56,310 bases of DNA, taken from the NCBI GenBank assembly GCA_020060235.1, contig JAGVAO010000194.1, positions 1-56,310 on the forward strand, in the 5' to 3' direction. The DNA comes from Anaerolineales bacterium. Lineage in GTDB: Bacteria; Chloroflexota; Anaerolineae; Anaerolineales; Villigracilaceae. Positions 9,739-18,427 of the stretch are shown piece by piece. The notes beneath the pieces were generated by a model that saw nothing but the letters and a program-made list of their open reading frames with translations, did no database searches and was not told the DNA's origin. The first letter of the stretch is position 1, and every line of letters begins with the position of its first letter. Both the position numbers and the translations under genes were made by a program.

Positions 9739-10908
9739 TTACTTCAACCCCATCTCCAATCGGCTGATGACCAGCCGCTGGATTTCGCTGGTGCCCTCAT
9801 AGATTTCGGTGATTTTTGCGTCGCGGAAGTAGCGCTCGACGGGTAGTTCCTTGCTGTAGCCCATGCCGCCGTGAATTTGCACGGCCTGGTGGGTGACGTA
9901 CATGGCGGTTTCGGACGAAAACAATTTTGCCATCGAGGCTTCGAGCGAATAGCGTCCGCCGCTTGCTTTGGTTTTTTCCTTGGCCAGGGCGGCGTTGTAG
10001 GTCAGCAGGCGCGCGGCCTCGATGCGGGTTTTCATGTCGGCGATTTTGAACCCCGTCCCCTGGAATTGGCCGATTTTTTGCCCGAAGGCTTCGCGTTCGG
10101 TGGCGTATTGACGGGCGGCTTCGTAGGCTGCTTCGGCAATGCCCAGGGCCTGGGTGGCGATTCCGATGCGCCCGGCGTCCAGAACCGTCATGGCGATTTT
10201 GAAGCCCTCGCCCTCCGCGCCGAGTCGGTTTTCGACCGGGCAGCGATAGTCCTCGAAAATCAGTTCGCTGGTCGCCGAGGCGCGGATGCCCAACTTGGGC
10301 TCCTTCTTGCCGCGAATCAGACCCGGTTGGTTGGCGTCAATTAGGAAGGCGCTGACCCCTTTGCTGCCTTTTTCCGGGTCGGTGACGGCAAACAGAACGA
10401 CGTACTCGGCCACCGGGCCGCTCGTCACCCACGACTTGCGTCCGTTGATGACGTAAGCGTCACCGTCCAGTACTGCGCGGGTCTTCATCGTTCCCGCATC
10501 CGAACCGGACATTGGCTCGGTCAGCGAATAAGCACCAATGGCCTCGCCCGAAGCCACAGGGGCGACAAAACGCTCCTTCTGCTCTTCAGTCCCGAATTTC
10601 AGGATGCCGTGGCAGTACAGCGAATTGTTGACCGACATGATGACCCCATGCGCGGCGTCCGCCTTGCAGATTTCCTCGAGGGCCAGCACATAAGCCAGGG
10701 TATCCATTTCGGCCCCGCCGTATTTTTCAGGCACTTCGATGCCCATGAAACCCATTTCGCCCATCTTTTTGATGGTTTTGGAAGGAAACTCGCCGCTCTC
10801 GTCAAATTGCGCCGCAATGGGCGCAATCTCGTTTTGGGCGAAGTCGCGGGCGGCGTCTCGAATCATTTTGTGTTCGCTGGTTAAAGGGAAAATAGGCAGT
10901 TCGCTCAT
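9739..10908 (-). CDS. Acyl-CoA dehydrogenase (FAD-dependent)
   Basis: A 389-residue acyl-CoA dehydrogenase of short/medium/branched-chain type, which introduces the alpha-beta double bond and passes electrons to ETF. Visible family signatures are ITEIYEGTSEIQRL near the C-terminus, with the Glu that usually acts as catalytic base; YSLTEPMSGSDAGTMKTRA (FAD/substrate loop); and VINGRKSWVTSG. I chose the start at 10908 (MSELPIFPLTSEHK) because GGAGGAAACC sits just upstream and the family begins here; an in-frame start at 10992 would add 28 unlikely residues. It is the first gene of a long minus-strand group. With the carboxylase subunit at the window edge it fits branched-chain amino acid or fatty acid breakdown, though the GT genes between them make a shared pathway uncertain. 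Confidence 0.93.
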   Translation of the reverse strand: MSELPIFPLTSEHKMIRDAARDFAQNEIAPIAAQFDESGEFPSKTIKKMGEMGFMGIEVPEKYGGAEMDTLAYVLALEEICKADAAHGVIMSVNNSLYCHGILKFGTEEQKERFVAPVASGEAIGAYSLTEPMSGSDAGTMKTRAVLDGDAYVINGRKSWVTSGPVAEYVVLFAVTDPEKGSKGVSAFLIDANQPGLIRGKKEPKLGIRASATSELIFEDYRCPVENRLGAEGEGFKIAMTVLDAGRIGIATQALGIAEAAYEAARQYATEREAFGQKIGQFQGTGFKIADMKTRIEAARLLTYNAALAKEKTKASGGRYSLEASMAKLFSSETAMYVTHQAVQIHGGMGYSKELPVERYFRDAKITEIYEGTSEIQRLVISRLEMGLK

Positions 10909-10941
10909 AGGTTTCCTCCAAATGACAGGCGTATCGTTAAG

Positions 10942-10947
10942 ATTATA
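10942..10947 (-). promoter_or_regulatory. Candidate -10 box for the acyl-CoA dehydrogenase gene
   Basis: Read on the minus strand this is TATAAT, 34 bases before the chosen ATG at 10908. No convincing -35 hexamer lies at the usual spacing, so it is a candidate only. It is in the 221-base divergent region shared with the kinase gene. Confidence 0.4.
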
Positions 10948-11091
10948 CACGCCTTGGCTGCAAATTATTAACGTTGCCCGGAATAGATTCAATTTTATGC
11001 TGAATGCTTGGGTGCCGAATAGTTTTCACCTGCTTTTCAGGGTTATCTCAATCCTGTTTGTTTTCGCAACTTATCGGTTGAGCTAATCCGG

Positions 11092-11097
11092 TATAAT
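11092..11097 (+). promoter_or_regulatory. Candidate -10 box for the kinase-ATPase gene
   Basis: A perfect TATAAT lies 33 bases before the ATG at 11130. The -35 region is not clear (a TTGAGC at 11078 is too close). The resulting leader would be about 25 bases and has no obvious Shine-Dalgarno sequence before the start. Confidence 0.5.
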
Positions 11098-11129
11098 GAG
11101 ACAAAACCACTCTTTTTTGGCGTCAAAAA

Positions 11130-14100
11130 ATGCTAGGGCAAATACTACAAAATCGTTATCGGATTGAGGAAGAACTGGGCAAAGGTGGAATGGGGGTAGT
11201 TTATCGTGCTTATGATATTACGCTGGGGCGTGATGTGGCGCTCAAGGTTGTTTCTGATAACGGGCTGGGGGCGCAGGGACAGATGCGCTTGCTCAGCGAA
11301 GCCAAGGCAACCGCGCGCCTCAATCATAATAACATTGTCACAGTTTACGATGCCGGGGAAGCAGGCGCACAACCCTTTATTGTCATGGAACTGGTCGTGG
11401 GCGAATCCCTGCGCGAGCGTGGCCTTGACTTATCTCAAGCGCTCAACTATTGCGCGCAAGTCTGCGATGCGCTTGAGTCAGCCCACCAGCATGGAATCAT
11501 CCACCGTGATTTGAAGCCTGAAAATGTGCTCGTCACCGAATCTGGTGTGGCCAAGCTGATGGATTTTGGGCTGGCGCACCATGCTGATGGGCCACACCTG
11601 ACAGGGGATGGTGACATCGTTGGAACAATCACCTATCTCGCGCCCGAGTTGTTAATGGGCGGACAGCCAAGTGTGCAATCTGACCTGTATGCCCTGGGGG
11701 TGATGCTGTACCAGTTTGCTACCGGGCGCCCGCTTTTCGAGGGCGGCGACTTGATTCAGCAACTTACCCAGCACCTCCACGTCAGCGTAGTGCCGCCCAG
11801 CACCCATAACCCGGAAATTCCTGCTTCTCTTGAAACCTTGATTTTACGTTTACTTGCGAAGAAACCAAAAGACCGGCCTGCTTCGGCGGCTGAAGTGGGG
11901 GACACCCTGCGTGCTTTGACTCAGGAGACGGTCGATTCCGGGCTATACCGCTTGCCGGACAATCCTGTGTTGTTGCTCAACCGGGTGGTACGGGGTCGGC
12001 TGGTAACACGGGAGCGGGAAATGGCTGAAATCAGCTCACACTGGCAGCGAACTGTTGCCGGGCAAAGTGGCCTTGTCTTGGTGGCTGGCGAACCTGGGAT
12101 TGGTAAAACCCGCCTGGTCACTGAATTGATGACCCGCGTCGAGTTAGAGCGCGGTTATGCCTTTTTGGGCGCTTGCTACGCCGAAGGCAACGCCCCCTAT
12201 GGGCCTTTTGCCCAAATTATCCCTGAATTGTTGCAAAGTCTGCCCTCGGAACTGGTGGAGACCAGCCTGAATGATGTAGTACGCGCTGAACTGGTGCAAC
12301 TTGTCCCGTCGCTGGCGGCGCGTTTTCCTGGGGCCCAGGCTAACCCACAAATTGACCTCCAGGCCGGACAGTTGCGCGCTTTTGACTGCGTGACCCAGTT
12401 GCTTTCCCTGGCAGCATCCCAAAAACCGCTATTGCTGGTCTTGGATGATGTTCATTGGGCCGATAGCGGCAGCCTGGCGCTTATCCGCCACATTTTACGC
12501 CGTCGTTCTTTGCGTATCTTAGTTGTAATGGCTTACCGTGAGACAGATTTGTCTGAGATGCGGGCCTTGAATGAGATATTGTCGGAACTTGGGCGCGATG
12601 ACGGTACCTTGCGCATTAAATTGACCCGCCTTAATCGGGAGCAAACTGAGGAACTGCTTGCATCCATGTTTGCCGAAGCAGTTTCTCCCGATTTCCTCGA
12701 TGTCATCTACCGCGAGACAGAGGGCAATCCATTTTTTGTTGAGGAAATTTGTAAAGCCCTGATTGATTCGGGCCAGCTGACACGAGCGGCGGGCCGCTGG
12801 CAGCGACCGTCTGCGGGCGACATACGTGTACCGCAAAATGTTCGCACAGCGATTGAATCGCGCCTCAGCCGTATGCCTGAAAATGTTCAGGATGTGTTGC
12901 GCCAGGCCAGTATTTTCGGACGTGAGTTTGAATTTGCAACCCTTCTTGGCCTGACCGGGCAAACGGAAGACGATTTAATCGATGCCCTCGAATATGCTGA
13001 ACATGCCCAACTTATCTATGAACTCAAAGACCGGCGCGAAGGTATGTCTGGACCGGATGTTTGTTTTGCGTTCACCCACGCCCTGATTCCCTCCAGTATT
13101 CAGGACGGGATAAGCACTTTGCGCCGTCAACGAATGCATCGTAAGGCGCTCTCAGCTTTAATGGATGTGCGCCCCGATGCCTATGACCGTCTGGCTTATC
13201 ACGCATCTCAGGGTGGGGATGAGGTCCGGGCAGGTGAATACTTCTTCCTGGCCGGGAAAAATGCCCTCGCGCGCTTTGCCATGCGTGAAGCCATCGAGAA
13301 CTTACAACAGGCGGCGGAGTTGGAAGTAGAACCATCCCGCCAGGCTGAGATATGGGCCGGGCTGGGCGAAGCCGAATTTCGGACAGGCAAGGGCAAGGAA
13401 GGCATTGCCCATCTGGAGCGTGCGATTGAGAGTTACCTGCAGCAGGAATGTTACGACAAGGCTGCCAGCACATTGTCCTTGCAGATTCACGCTATTTGGT
13501 TCAGTCTCTCGGCCAACCAGGCTGTGGAGACAGCCAGCCAATGGGTTGAAAGGGTCTCATCCTGGCCGGATGGCTTGGGCGTAGCCCGCCTGTGCCACGA
13601 AATCGGCCGCGTTTTTATTCTTGCCGGTCGCGAATCCGACGGCCTGCGATTGATTGAACGTGCCAGTTCAATTGCATCCCGGGAAAACATGCTTAATCTT
13701 GAACTGCACATTGAAGCAACTCACTTTTTATTCAAAAAATCAGACCTGGAGCGTATTACCCGCGTTGAAGCCGTAATTGCCCGCGCAGAACAGCAGGATT
13801 TTATCGGGGATGGCTTAACGCGGGCGTTCAATAATGCAGCGATAGTTTATTATAGGCTGGCTCGTTTTCGTGATGCGCTTACCGCACAACAAAAGATGTA
13901 CGCTGTGGCCCGTAAAATGGGAACGCGCGAACAAGAACTGTGGTCTCTGGCGACAATTGGCAGGTTCCAGACCTATTTGGGACATCTCGATGAATCCGGG
14001 CAGACATTTGCTGAAATGAAATCTCTTTTGCAATCGGTTAACCTGCCGGTTTTGGATGCCATGTATCGCGGCTTTGAGCCCCTCTACCGGCTGATGTGGA

Positions 14101-14717
14101 TGGACCCGCAAACAACCCTCTTGGATTTTCAGGCAAGCTACCAGCGTGCTGTCGAGAGCAGCAATCTTCAGGAATTGGAAATTTCAGGCGGGCAATATGC
14201 CGAAGCGTTGCTCTTGGCGGGTGAATTTGAACAGGCCTGTGAACCAATCGCCGGCGCCTTGCAAACCGCCATCCAGCGCGAGGATGTTGGTCACCAGTTT
14301 TGGCTTTCTGCTTTGCAGGTCTGGGCCTTGTTTGAAACGCGAAAAGGTCATGCTGAATGGGAGAAGGAATCCGTTGAATGTCGCGCGAATTTGCAAAAAT
14401 TGCTTCCCGAAACCCTGGAGCCATTGGCCAATTTGTACCGACTCTTTTACCTTGCCTGGGAATCGGCTTTGCGCAATGATTTCGCGCAGGCTGTCACCTT
14501 TTTTCAGCAGTACGCCGAAAGCGAAGAGCGGGCAGGCCGTCCTTGGTATTGTGCGCGCGGACTGTCGATGGCGGCCCGTTTTGCGAAGGATAGCGACCCA
14601 ATACTGGCGCGTTATCTCTACCAGGAAACCCTGAACACCTACCAGAACATTGGGGCTACCTGGTATAGCCAAAATGTATTGCGGTTAATCGAAGAGATTG
14701 ACAGGGCTTCTTCCTGA
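11130..14717 (+). CDS. Ser/Thr protein kinase fused to AAA-type ATPase and TPR-like repeats
   Basis: A 1195-residue multidomain regulator. Residues 10-265 are a Hanks-type kinase: glycine loop GKGGMGVVY (17-25), Lys39 in VALK, catalytic HRDLKPEN (125-132), DFG (145-147) and YLAPELLMGG. A second module (about 295-560) is a STAND/AAA-like ATPase with Walker A GEPGIGKTR near 318 and Walker B LLLVLDDVHWAD near 435. The remaining ~600 residues are alpha-helical and rich in Ala/Leu/Glu, resembling TPR repeats. No transmembrane helix or C-terminal LuxR-type HTH is visible, unlike many MalT- or PknK-like relatives. Likely a cytoplasmic signal integrator in which ligand or partner binding at the TPR region controls ATPase and kinase state. 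Its phosphorylation targets are unknown. Confidence 0.88.
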   Translation: MLGQILQNRYRIEEELGKGGMGVVYRAYDITLGRDVALKVVSDNGLGAQGQMRLLSEAKATARLNHNNIVTVYDAGEAGAQPFIVMELVVGESLRERGLDLSQALNYCAQVCDALESAHQHGIIHRDLKPENVLVTESGVAKLMDFGLAHHADGPHLTGDGDIVGTITYLAPELLMGGQPSVQSDLYALGVMLYQFATGRPLFEGGDLIQQLTQHLHVSVVPPSTHNPEIPASLETLILRLLAKKPKDRPASAAEVGDTLRALTQETVDSGLYRLPDNPVLLLNRVVRGRLVTREREMAEISSHWQRTVAGQSGLVLVAGEPGIGKTRLVTELMTRVELERGYAFLGACYAEGNAPYGPFAQIIPELLQSLPSELVETSLNDVVRAELVQLVPSLAARFPGAQANPQIDLQAGQLRAFDCVTQLLSLAASQKPLLLVLDDVHWADSGSLALIRHILRRRSLRILVVMAYRETDLSEMRALNEILSELGRDDGTLRIKLTRLNREQTEELLASMFAEAVSPDFLDVIYRETEGNPFFVEEICKALIDSGQLTRAAGRWQRPSAGDIRVPQNVRTAIESRLSRMPENVQDVLRQASIFGREFEFATLLGLTGQTEDDLIDALEYAEHAQLIYELKDRREGMSGPDVCFAFTHALIPSSIQDGISTLRRQRMHRKALSALMDVRPDAYDRLAYHASQGGDEVRAGEYFFLAGKNALARFAMREAIENLQQAAELEVEPSRQAEIWAGLGEAEFRTGKGKEGIAHLERAIESYLQQECYDKAASTLSLQIHAIWFSLSANQAVETASQWVERVSSWPDGLGVARLCHEIGRVFILAGRESDGLRLIERASSIASRENMLNLELHIEATHFLFKKSDLERITRVEAVIARAEQQDFIGDGLTRAFNNAAIVYYRLARFRDALTAQQKMYAVARKMGTREQELWSLATIGRFQTYLGHLDESGQTFAEMKSLLQSVNLPVLDAMYRGFEPLYRLMWMDPQTTLLDFQASYQRAVESSNLQELEISGGQYAEALLLAGEFEQACEPIAGALQTAIQREDVGHQFWLSALQVWALFETRKGHAEWEKESVECRANLQKLLPETLEPLANLYRLFYLAWESALRNDFAQAVTFFQQYAESEERAGRPWYCARGLSMAARFAKDSDPILARYLYQETLNTYQNIGATWYSQNVLRLIEEIDRASS

Positions 14718-14762
14718 AGTTTTGGTGTAAGCATAAACGTTTATGGGGTGGCATAACCTTGC

Positions 14763-14790
14763 TTGACAGGCATGGAATGTGGGATATACT
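14763..14790 (+). promoter_or_regulatory. Sigma-70-type promoter for the cysH-gatCAB operon
   Basis: TTGACA at 14763-14768 and TATACT at 14785-14790 are separated by 16 bases. This is the best consensus promoter in the window, and it lies 27 bases before the cysH ATG (14817), which has TAAGG just upstream. Confidence 0.7.
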
Positions 14791-14816
14791 GACAAAAATT
14801 CGTAGCGGTAAGGCCG

Positions 14817-15587
14817 ATGCCCGCATTTTCTGAACAGGAATTGGATAAAATCTCAGCCGAGATGGAAAACCAGACCCCCCAGCAAATCATCACCTGGGCG
14901 GTCGAGACTTATGCGCCGCAGATTGCCGTCAGTTCCTCCTTCCAGACCCAGAGTGTGCCGTTGCTGCACATGGTCTCGCGCATCGACCCTGAAATCCTGG
15001 TCTTTTTTCTCGACACCGGCTTCCACTTTTGGGAGACCCTGATGTTCCGCGAGCAGTTGCAGCGCGAGATGGGACTGCATATCCAGAATTTGTATGTCGA
15101 CGGGCAGTGGAAGAATTTCCTCGACCGCTTTGGGCGTGACCTGTATGACCACGACCCCGACCTGTGCTGTTACCTGCGCAAAGTCCAGCCGATGCAGAAA
15201 GGCATGAAAACCGTGCGCGCCTGGGTGAGCGGAATCCGCCGCGACCAGACCGCCAATCGGCATAACGCAAAAATCATCGAAGTGGAGCGTGACGGGCTGG
15301 TAAAAATCAATCCCCTGCTAAACTGGACGCGTCAGGATGTCGAGAATTACATTCGTGAGCACAACCTGCCCACCCATCCGTTGTTCGAGAAAGGCTACCG
15401 CAGCATCGGTTGCAAGCCCTGCACCCGCGCCGTGCGCGCGGATGAAGACGAGCGTGCCGGGCGCTGGGATGGCAAAGGAAAAACCGAATGCGGCCTGCAC
15501 ACCGAAATGTTCAACCAGGACGGCCCCGGCAAGTCAGCCCTGCTGAATGGCTTCCTGCTTAACCCCTCCGAGGACGAAACCCAATGA
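14817..15587 (+). CDS. cysH: Assimilatory adenylyl-sulfate/phosphoadenylyl-sulfate reductase (Fe-S type)
   Basis: A 256-residue reductase that reduces APS (or PAPS) to sulfite using thioredoxin. VSSSFQTQSVPLLHM is the nucleotide-binding region and ECGLH (Cys225) holds the catalytic cysteine near the C-terminus. A Cys-Cys pair at 117-118 and CKPC at 199-202 are the four ligands of a [4Fe-4S] cluster, found in the APS-using bacterial form and absent from enterobacterial PAPS reductases; APS is therefore the likelier substrate. It is the first gene after a good promoter, and its TGA overlaps the ATG of gatC (ATGA), linking sulfur assimilation to an aminoacyl-tRNA amidotransferase operon. No other sulfate-assimilation gene is in the window. 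Confidence 0.92.
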   Translation: MPAFSEQELDKISAEMENQTPQQIITWAVETYAPQIAVSSSFQTQSVPLLHMVSRIDPEILVFFLDTGFHFWETLMFREQLQREMGLHIQNLYVDGQWKNFLDRFGRDLYDHDPDLCCYLRKVQPMQKGMKTVRAWVSGIRRDQTANRHNAKIIEVERDGLVKINPLLNWTRQDVENYIREHNLPTHPLFEKGYRSIGCKPCTRAVRADEDERAGRWDGKGKTECGLHTEMFNQDGPGKSALLNGFLLNPSEDETQ

Positions 15588-15904
15588 GTGAACCAATTAC
15601 CCGCGAAGTTTTCAACCACCTCGTCGAACTGGCTGCACTGGAATTGACGCCCGACGAGGCCGAATACCTGCGCAGGCAGTTGAACAACCAACTGACCGCC
15701 ATCGACGATTTGAACCAGGTTCCGCTCGACCCGGATACGCCGGTGGCATCCCATGGCGTTCCCTACACCCCGGCCACCTCCGCGCCCATCCGCGCCGACG
15801 AGTGGCACCCGCACCCCGACCCGGCCAAACTGCTCAAGGGCGCGCCGGAAGTCGATGACGGCTACATTATCGTCCCGGAAATTCCGCACCAGGACCTCGA
15901 TTAA
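15584..15904 (+). CDS. gatC: Aspartyl/glutamyl-tRNA amidotransferase subunit C
   Basis: A 106-residue GatC, the small subunit that wraps around and stabilises GatA-GatB. The N-terminal helix region FNHLVELAALELTPDEAEYLR and the later LLKGAPEVDDGYIIVPEI are typical of GatC (family length about 95-100). It overlaps cysH by four bases and is followed almost at once by gatA. The GatCAB complex converts Glu-tRNA(Gln) and Asp-tRNA(Asn) to the amide forms in organisms lacking GlnRS or AsnRS. Confidence 0.95.
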   Translation: MSEPITREVFNHLVELAALELTPDEAEYLRRQLNNQLTAIDDLNQVPLDPDTPVASHGVPYTPATSAPIRADEWHPHPDPAKLLKGAPEVDDGYIIVPEIPHQDLD

Positions 15905-15905
15905 G

Positions 15906-17471
15906 ATGAAACTCCACGAACTGACCGCCCTGGAAATTACCCAAAAAATCAAAGCCCGCCAGGTATCCGCCGAGGAAGTGCTGGATGCCCACTTGCGCCG
16001 CATCGAAGCGGTGGATGGCCTGCCCGGCAGGCTGGACGGCGACTCTTCTGCCGAGCCGAGCAAAGTTCACGCCTTTATCACCCTGACCGCCGAGCGAGCT
16101 CGCGCCCAGGCCCGCGCCGTGGACGAGAAACTCGCCGCCGGGCAAGACCTCGGCCCATTGGCCGGTGTGCCGGTCACAGTCAAGGACATTTTCTGTGTCG
16201 AAGACACCCCCTCGACTGCCGCATCCAAAATCCTGGCGAATTTCAACGCGCCGTACACGGCCACCGCTGTCGAGCGTATGGAAGCGGCCGGAGCGGTGAT
16301 TTTGGGCAAGGTCAATCTTGACGAGTTCACCTATGGCTCATCGAACGAATCTTCAGCCTTCCAGCCTGCTCCGCGCAACCCCTGGGACACCTCGCGCGTG
16401 CCGGGCGGCTCATCCGGCGGCTCGGCGGCTTCGGTAGCCGCATACGAAGCCCCGCTCTCGTTGGGGACGGATACTGCCGGGTCGATTCGTCAGCCTGCCG
16501 CCTTCTGCGGCGTTGTCGGGATGAAACCGACCTACGGGCGCGTCTCGCGCTACGGGTTGATTGCCTTCGGCTCCTCGCTCGACTGCCCCGGCCCGCTCTC
16601 ACGGACTGTAGCCGATTCCGCGCTGATGCTGCAAACCATCGCCGGGGCCGACCCGCGTGACGCCACCGCTGTCACTGTCCCGGTTCCCGATTATGTGGCC
16701 GAACTCGAAAAGGGCGTACGCGGCCTGAAAATCGGCCTGTCGCCCGAATATTTCCAAATTACCTACCTCGACGCTGTGACTGGAAAATTGGAAACCCAGC
16801 CCGTGCCCGATGTGATGAAAAACGCCGTGCTCGATGCCGCCCAGCGCCTGGCCGCCATGGGTGCGGAAATTGTCGAAAACGTGCCCATGCCGCACACCCG
16901 CTATGGCATCCCGGCTTATTTCGTCATCTCGCGGGTCGAGGCCGCCTCCAACCTGCATCGCTTCGATGGTGTCAAATACGGCTATCGCGCTCAGGCTGGC
17001 ATTACCGACCTGCGTTCGATGTACCGCCGCACCCGCGCCGAGGCGTTTGGCCCGCAGCCCAAACTGCGCATCCTGATGGGCATGTATGTCTCGGCGGCCC
17101 AGTACAGCGAACAATACTATAACCGCGCCCTGCGCGTGCGCTCGCTCCTGCGCCGCGACTTCGACGAAGCCTTCGCCAAAGTCGATTTACTGCTCACGCC
17201 TACGACGCCCACCTCGGCCTTCCCCATTGGCGGCTTGTACGGCGACTCGGTGCTGATGCAGTACGCCGACCAGTTAACCGTGCCGGGCAATCACGCCGGG
17301 GTTCCCGGCATTTCCATCCCCGCCGGGCTGGACGCGGACGGCCTGCCGATTGGCATCCAGTTCCTTGGCCCCGACTTTTCCGAAGACATTATCCTGCGTG
17401 CCAGCCGCGCCTATGAAGTTGCCACTGAAAGTGAATCGTGGCGGCAGGCCAAACCGGCCCTGGCGGAGTAG
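15906..17471 (+). CDS. gatA: Aspartyl/glutamyl-tRNA amidotransferase subunit A
   Basis: A 521-residue glutaminase subunit of GatCAB, which releases ammonia from glutamine and channels it to GatB. It carries the amidase signature GGSSGGSAASVAAYE. The catalytic triad is assigned as Lys93 (VPVTVKDIF), cis-Ser169 and nucleophile Ser193 (DTAGSIRQP), matching the usual spacing. The start at 15906 (MKLHELTALE), right after the gatC stop, fits the family. An earlier in-frame start inside gatC would add 51 residues of no family character and was not used. The early region (about residues 38-58) has an extra loop with GRLDGDSSAEPSK that is unusual for GatA. A DUF4870-type gene follows six bases after the stop. 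Confidence 0.95.
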   Translation: MKLHELTALEITQKIKARQVSAEEVLDAHLRRIEAVDGLPGRLDGDSSAEPSKVHAFITLTAERARAQARAVDEKLAAGQDLGPLAGVPVTVKDIFCVEDTPSTAASKILANFNAPYTATAVERMEAAGAVILGKVNLDEFTYGSSNESSAFQPAPRNPWDTSRVPGGSSGGSAASVAAYEAPLSLGTDTAGSIRQPAAFCGVVGMKPTYGRVSRYGLIAFGSSLDCPGPLSRTVADSALMLQTIAGADPRDATAVTVPVPDYVAELEKGVRGLKIGLSPEYFQITYLDAVTGKLETQPVPDVMKNAVLDAAQRLAAMGAEIVENVPMPHTRYGIPAYFVISRVEAASNLHRFDGVKYGYRAQAGITDLRSMYRRTRAEAFGPQPKLRILMGMYVSAAQYSEQYYNRALRVRSLLRRDFDEAFAKVDLLLTPTTPTSAFPIGGLYGDSVLMQYADQLTVPGNHAGVPGISIPAGLDADGLPIGIQFLGPDFSEDIILRASRAYEVATESESWRQAKPALAE

Positions 17472-17476
17472 AAACC

Positions 17477-18412
17477 ATGCAAGAAGAGAAGGCATCCCCG
17501 CCCGCCCTGCCAACCGGAAACGAACGCATCCTGGCTGTCCTGGCCCACCTGGCCGCCCTTGTGCATGGATTGGGTCTGCCCTTGCCTGCCCTGTTGTGGG
17601 CCGAGCAGCGCAAGGATTCGCGCTATGTTGCCTTCCAGACCCTGCAAGCCTACGCCTTTCAATCGCTGGGGTACACGCTCTGGGCCTTGACCATCCTGGC
17701 CCTGGCCGTCTTCCTGCTCCTGGGACTGGTGATTGTGAACGCCCTTGCGCCGATTGGAACGGAGGCCGCAAGCACCCTGGCGTTTGTCTTTTCCATCGGC
17801 GTGACAGTCCTGTTCATGATTTACAACCTGCTGGCGATTGTGGCCGCCCTGGCCTGCGCCTTTGGCCGGGATTTCCGCTTCCCGATATTGGGTGGACGGC
17901 TGGCGAAATATATTGCCTACGACCCGGCTTCTCCCGACACTCGGTTGGACGAGACCTGCGAAGAGCGGTTTGCCGTTGCGATGGGCCATTTCGCGGTTAT
18001 CTTCCCCTTCTACGGCCTGCTTGGCCCGCTCGGTTTATGGCTGACCCAGGGTAAGCGTTCGGCTTTCCTGCGCTTGCACTCGGCCCAGACGGTTGCCTAC
18101 CAGGCGGTTGGCTCGGTCTTGTATACCGCCCTGCATCTTATCCCGCTTATCCTGATATTACCGTTTATGATTGCCGTTTTCTCTTTTGGGGCCGGCCCGG
18201 CAGGGGATTGGGCCAACCCGGTTACGGCGGTGATGGCGCTGGTCGGCCTGTGCCTGCTGGCGGTTGGGGTCACGCTTGGGCCGCTGTATCACATCCTCGG
18301 GCAGTGGGCCGGACTGCAAACCTTGCTGGGACGCGATTTCCGTTACCCGCTTTTTGCCCGCCTGGTCGCGCGCCTGATGGGTGTAACCTACGAAGACGCA
18401 GCGCAAAAATAG
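17477..18412 (+). CDS. DUF4870/Tic20-like membrane protein with internal duplication
   Basis: A 311-residue membrane protein built of two similar halves. Half 1 has ERILAVLAHLAALVHGLG, then AFQTLQAYAFQ and FGRDFRFPILGGRLAKYI. Half 2 has ERFAVAMGHFAVIFPFYG, then LRLHSAQTVAYQ and LGRDFRYPLFARLVARLM. Each half matches the DUF4870 pattern (helix, amphipathic loop with conserved Gln/Ala, two more helices), which normally occurs once in 100-130 residues. The start at 17477 follows gatA by five bases; the reading frame is open further upstream inside gatA but has no ribosome site there. Function is unknown. Its location between gatA and gatB implies co-transcription only, not a role in the amidotransferase. 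Confidence 0.8.
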   Translation: MQEEKASPPALPTGNERILAVLAHLAALVHGLGLPLPALLWAEQRKDSRYVAFQTLQAYAFQSLGYTLWALTILALAVFLLLGLVIVNALAPIGTEAASTLAFVFSIGVTVLFMIYNLLAIVAALACAFGRDFRFPILGGRLAKYIAYDPASPDTRLDETCEERFAVAMGHFAVIFPFYGLLGPLGLWLTQGKRSAFLRLHSAQTVAYQAVGSVLYTALHLIPLILILPFMIAVFSFGAGPAGDWANPVTAVMALVGLCLLAVGVTLGPLYHILGQWAGLQTLLGRDFRYPLFARLVARLMGVTYEDAAQK

Positions 18413-18427
18413 AAAGGATTGTCCTGC

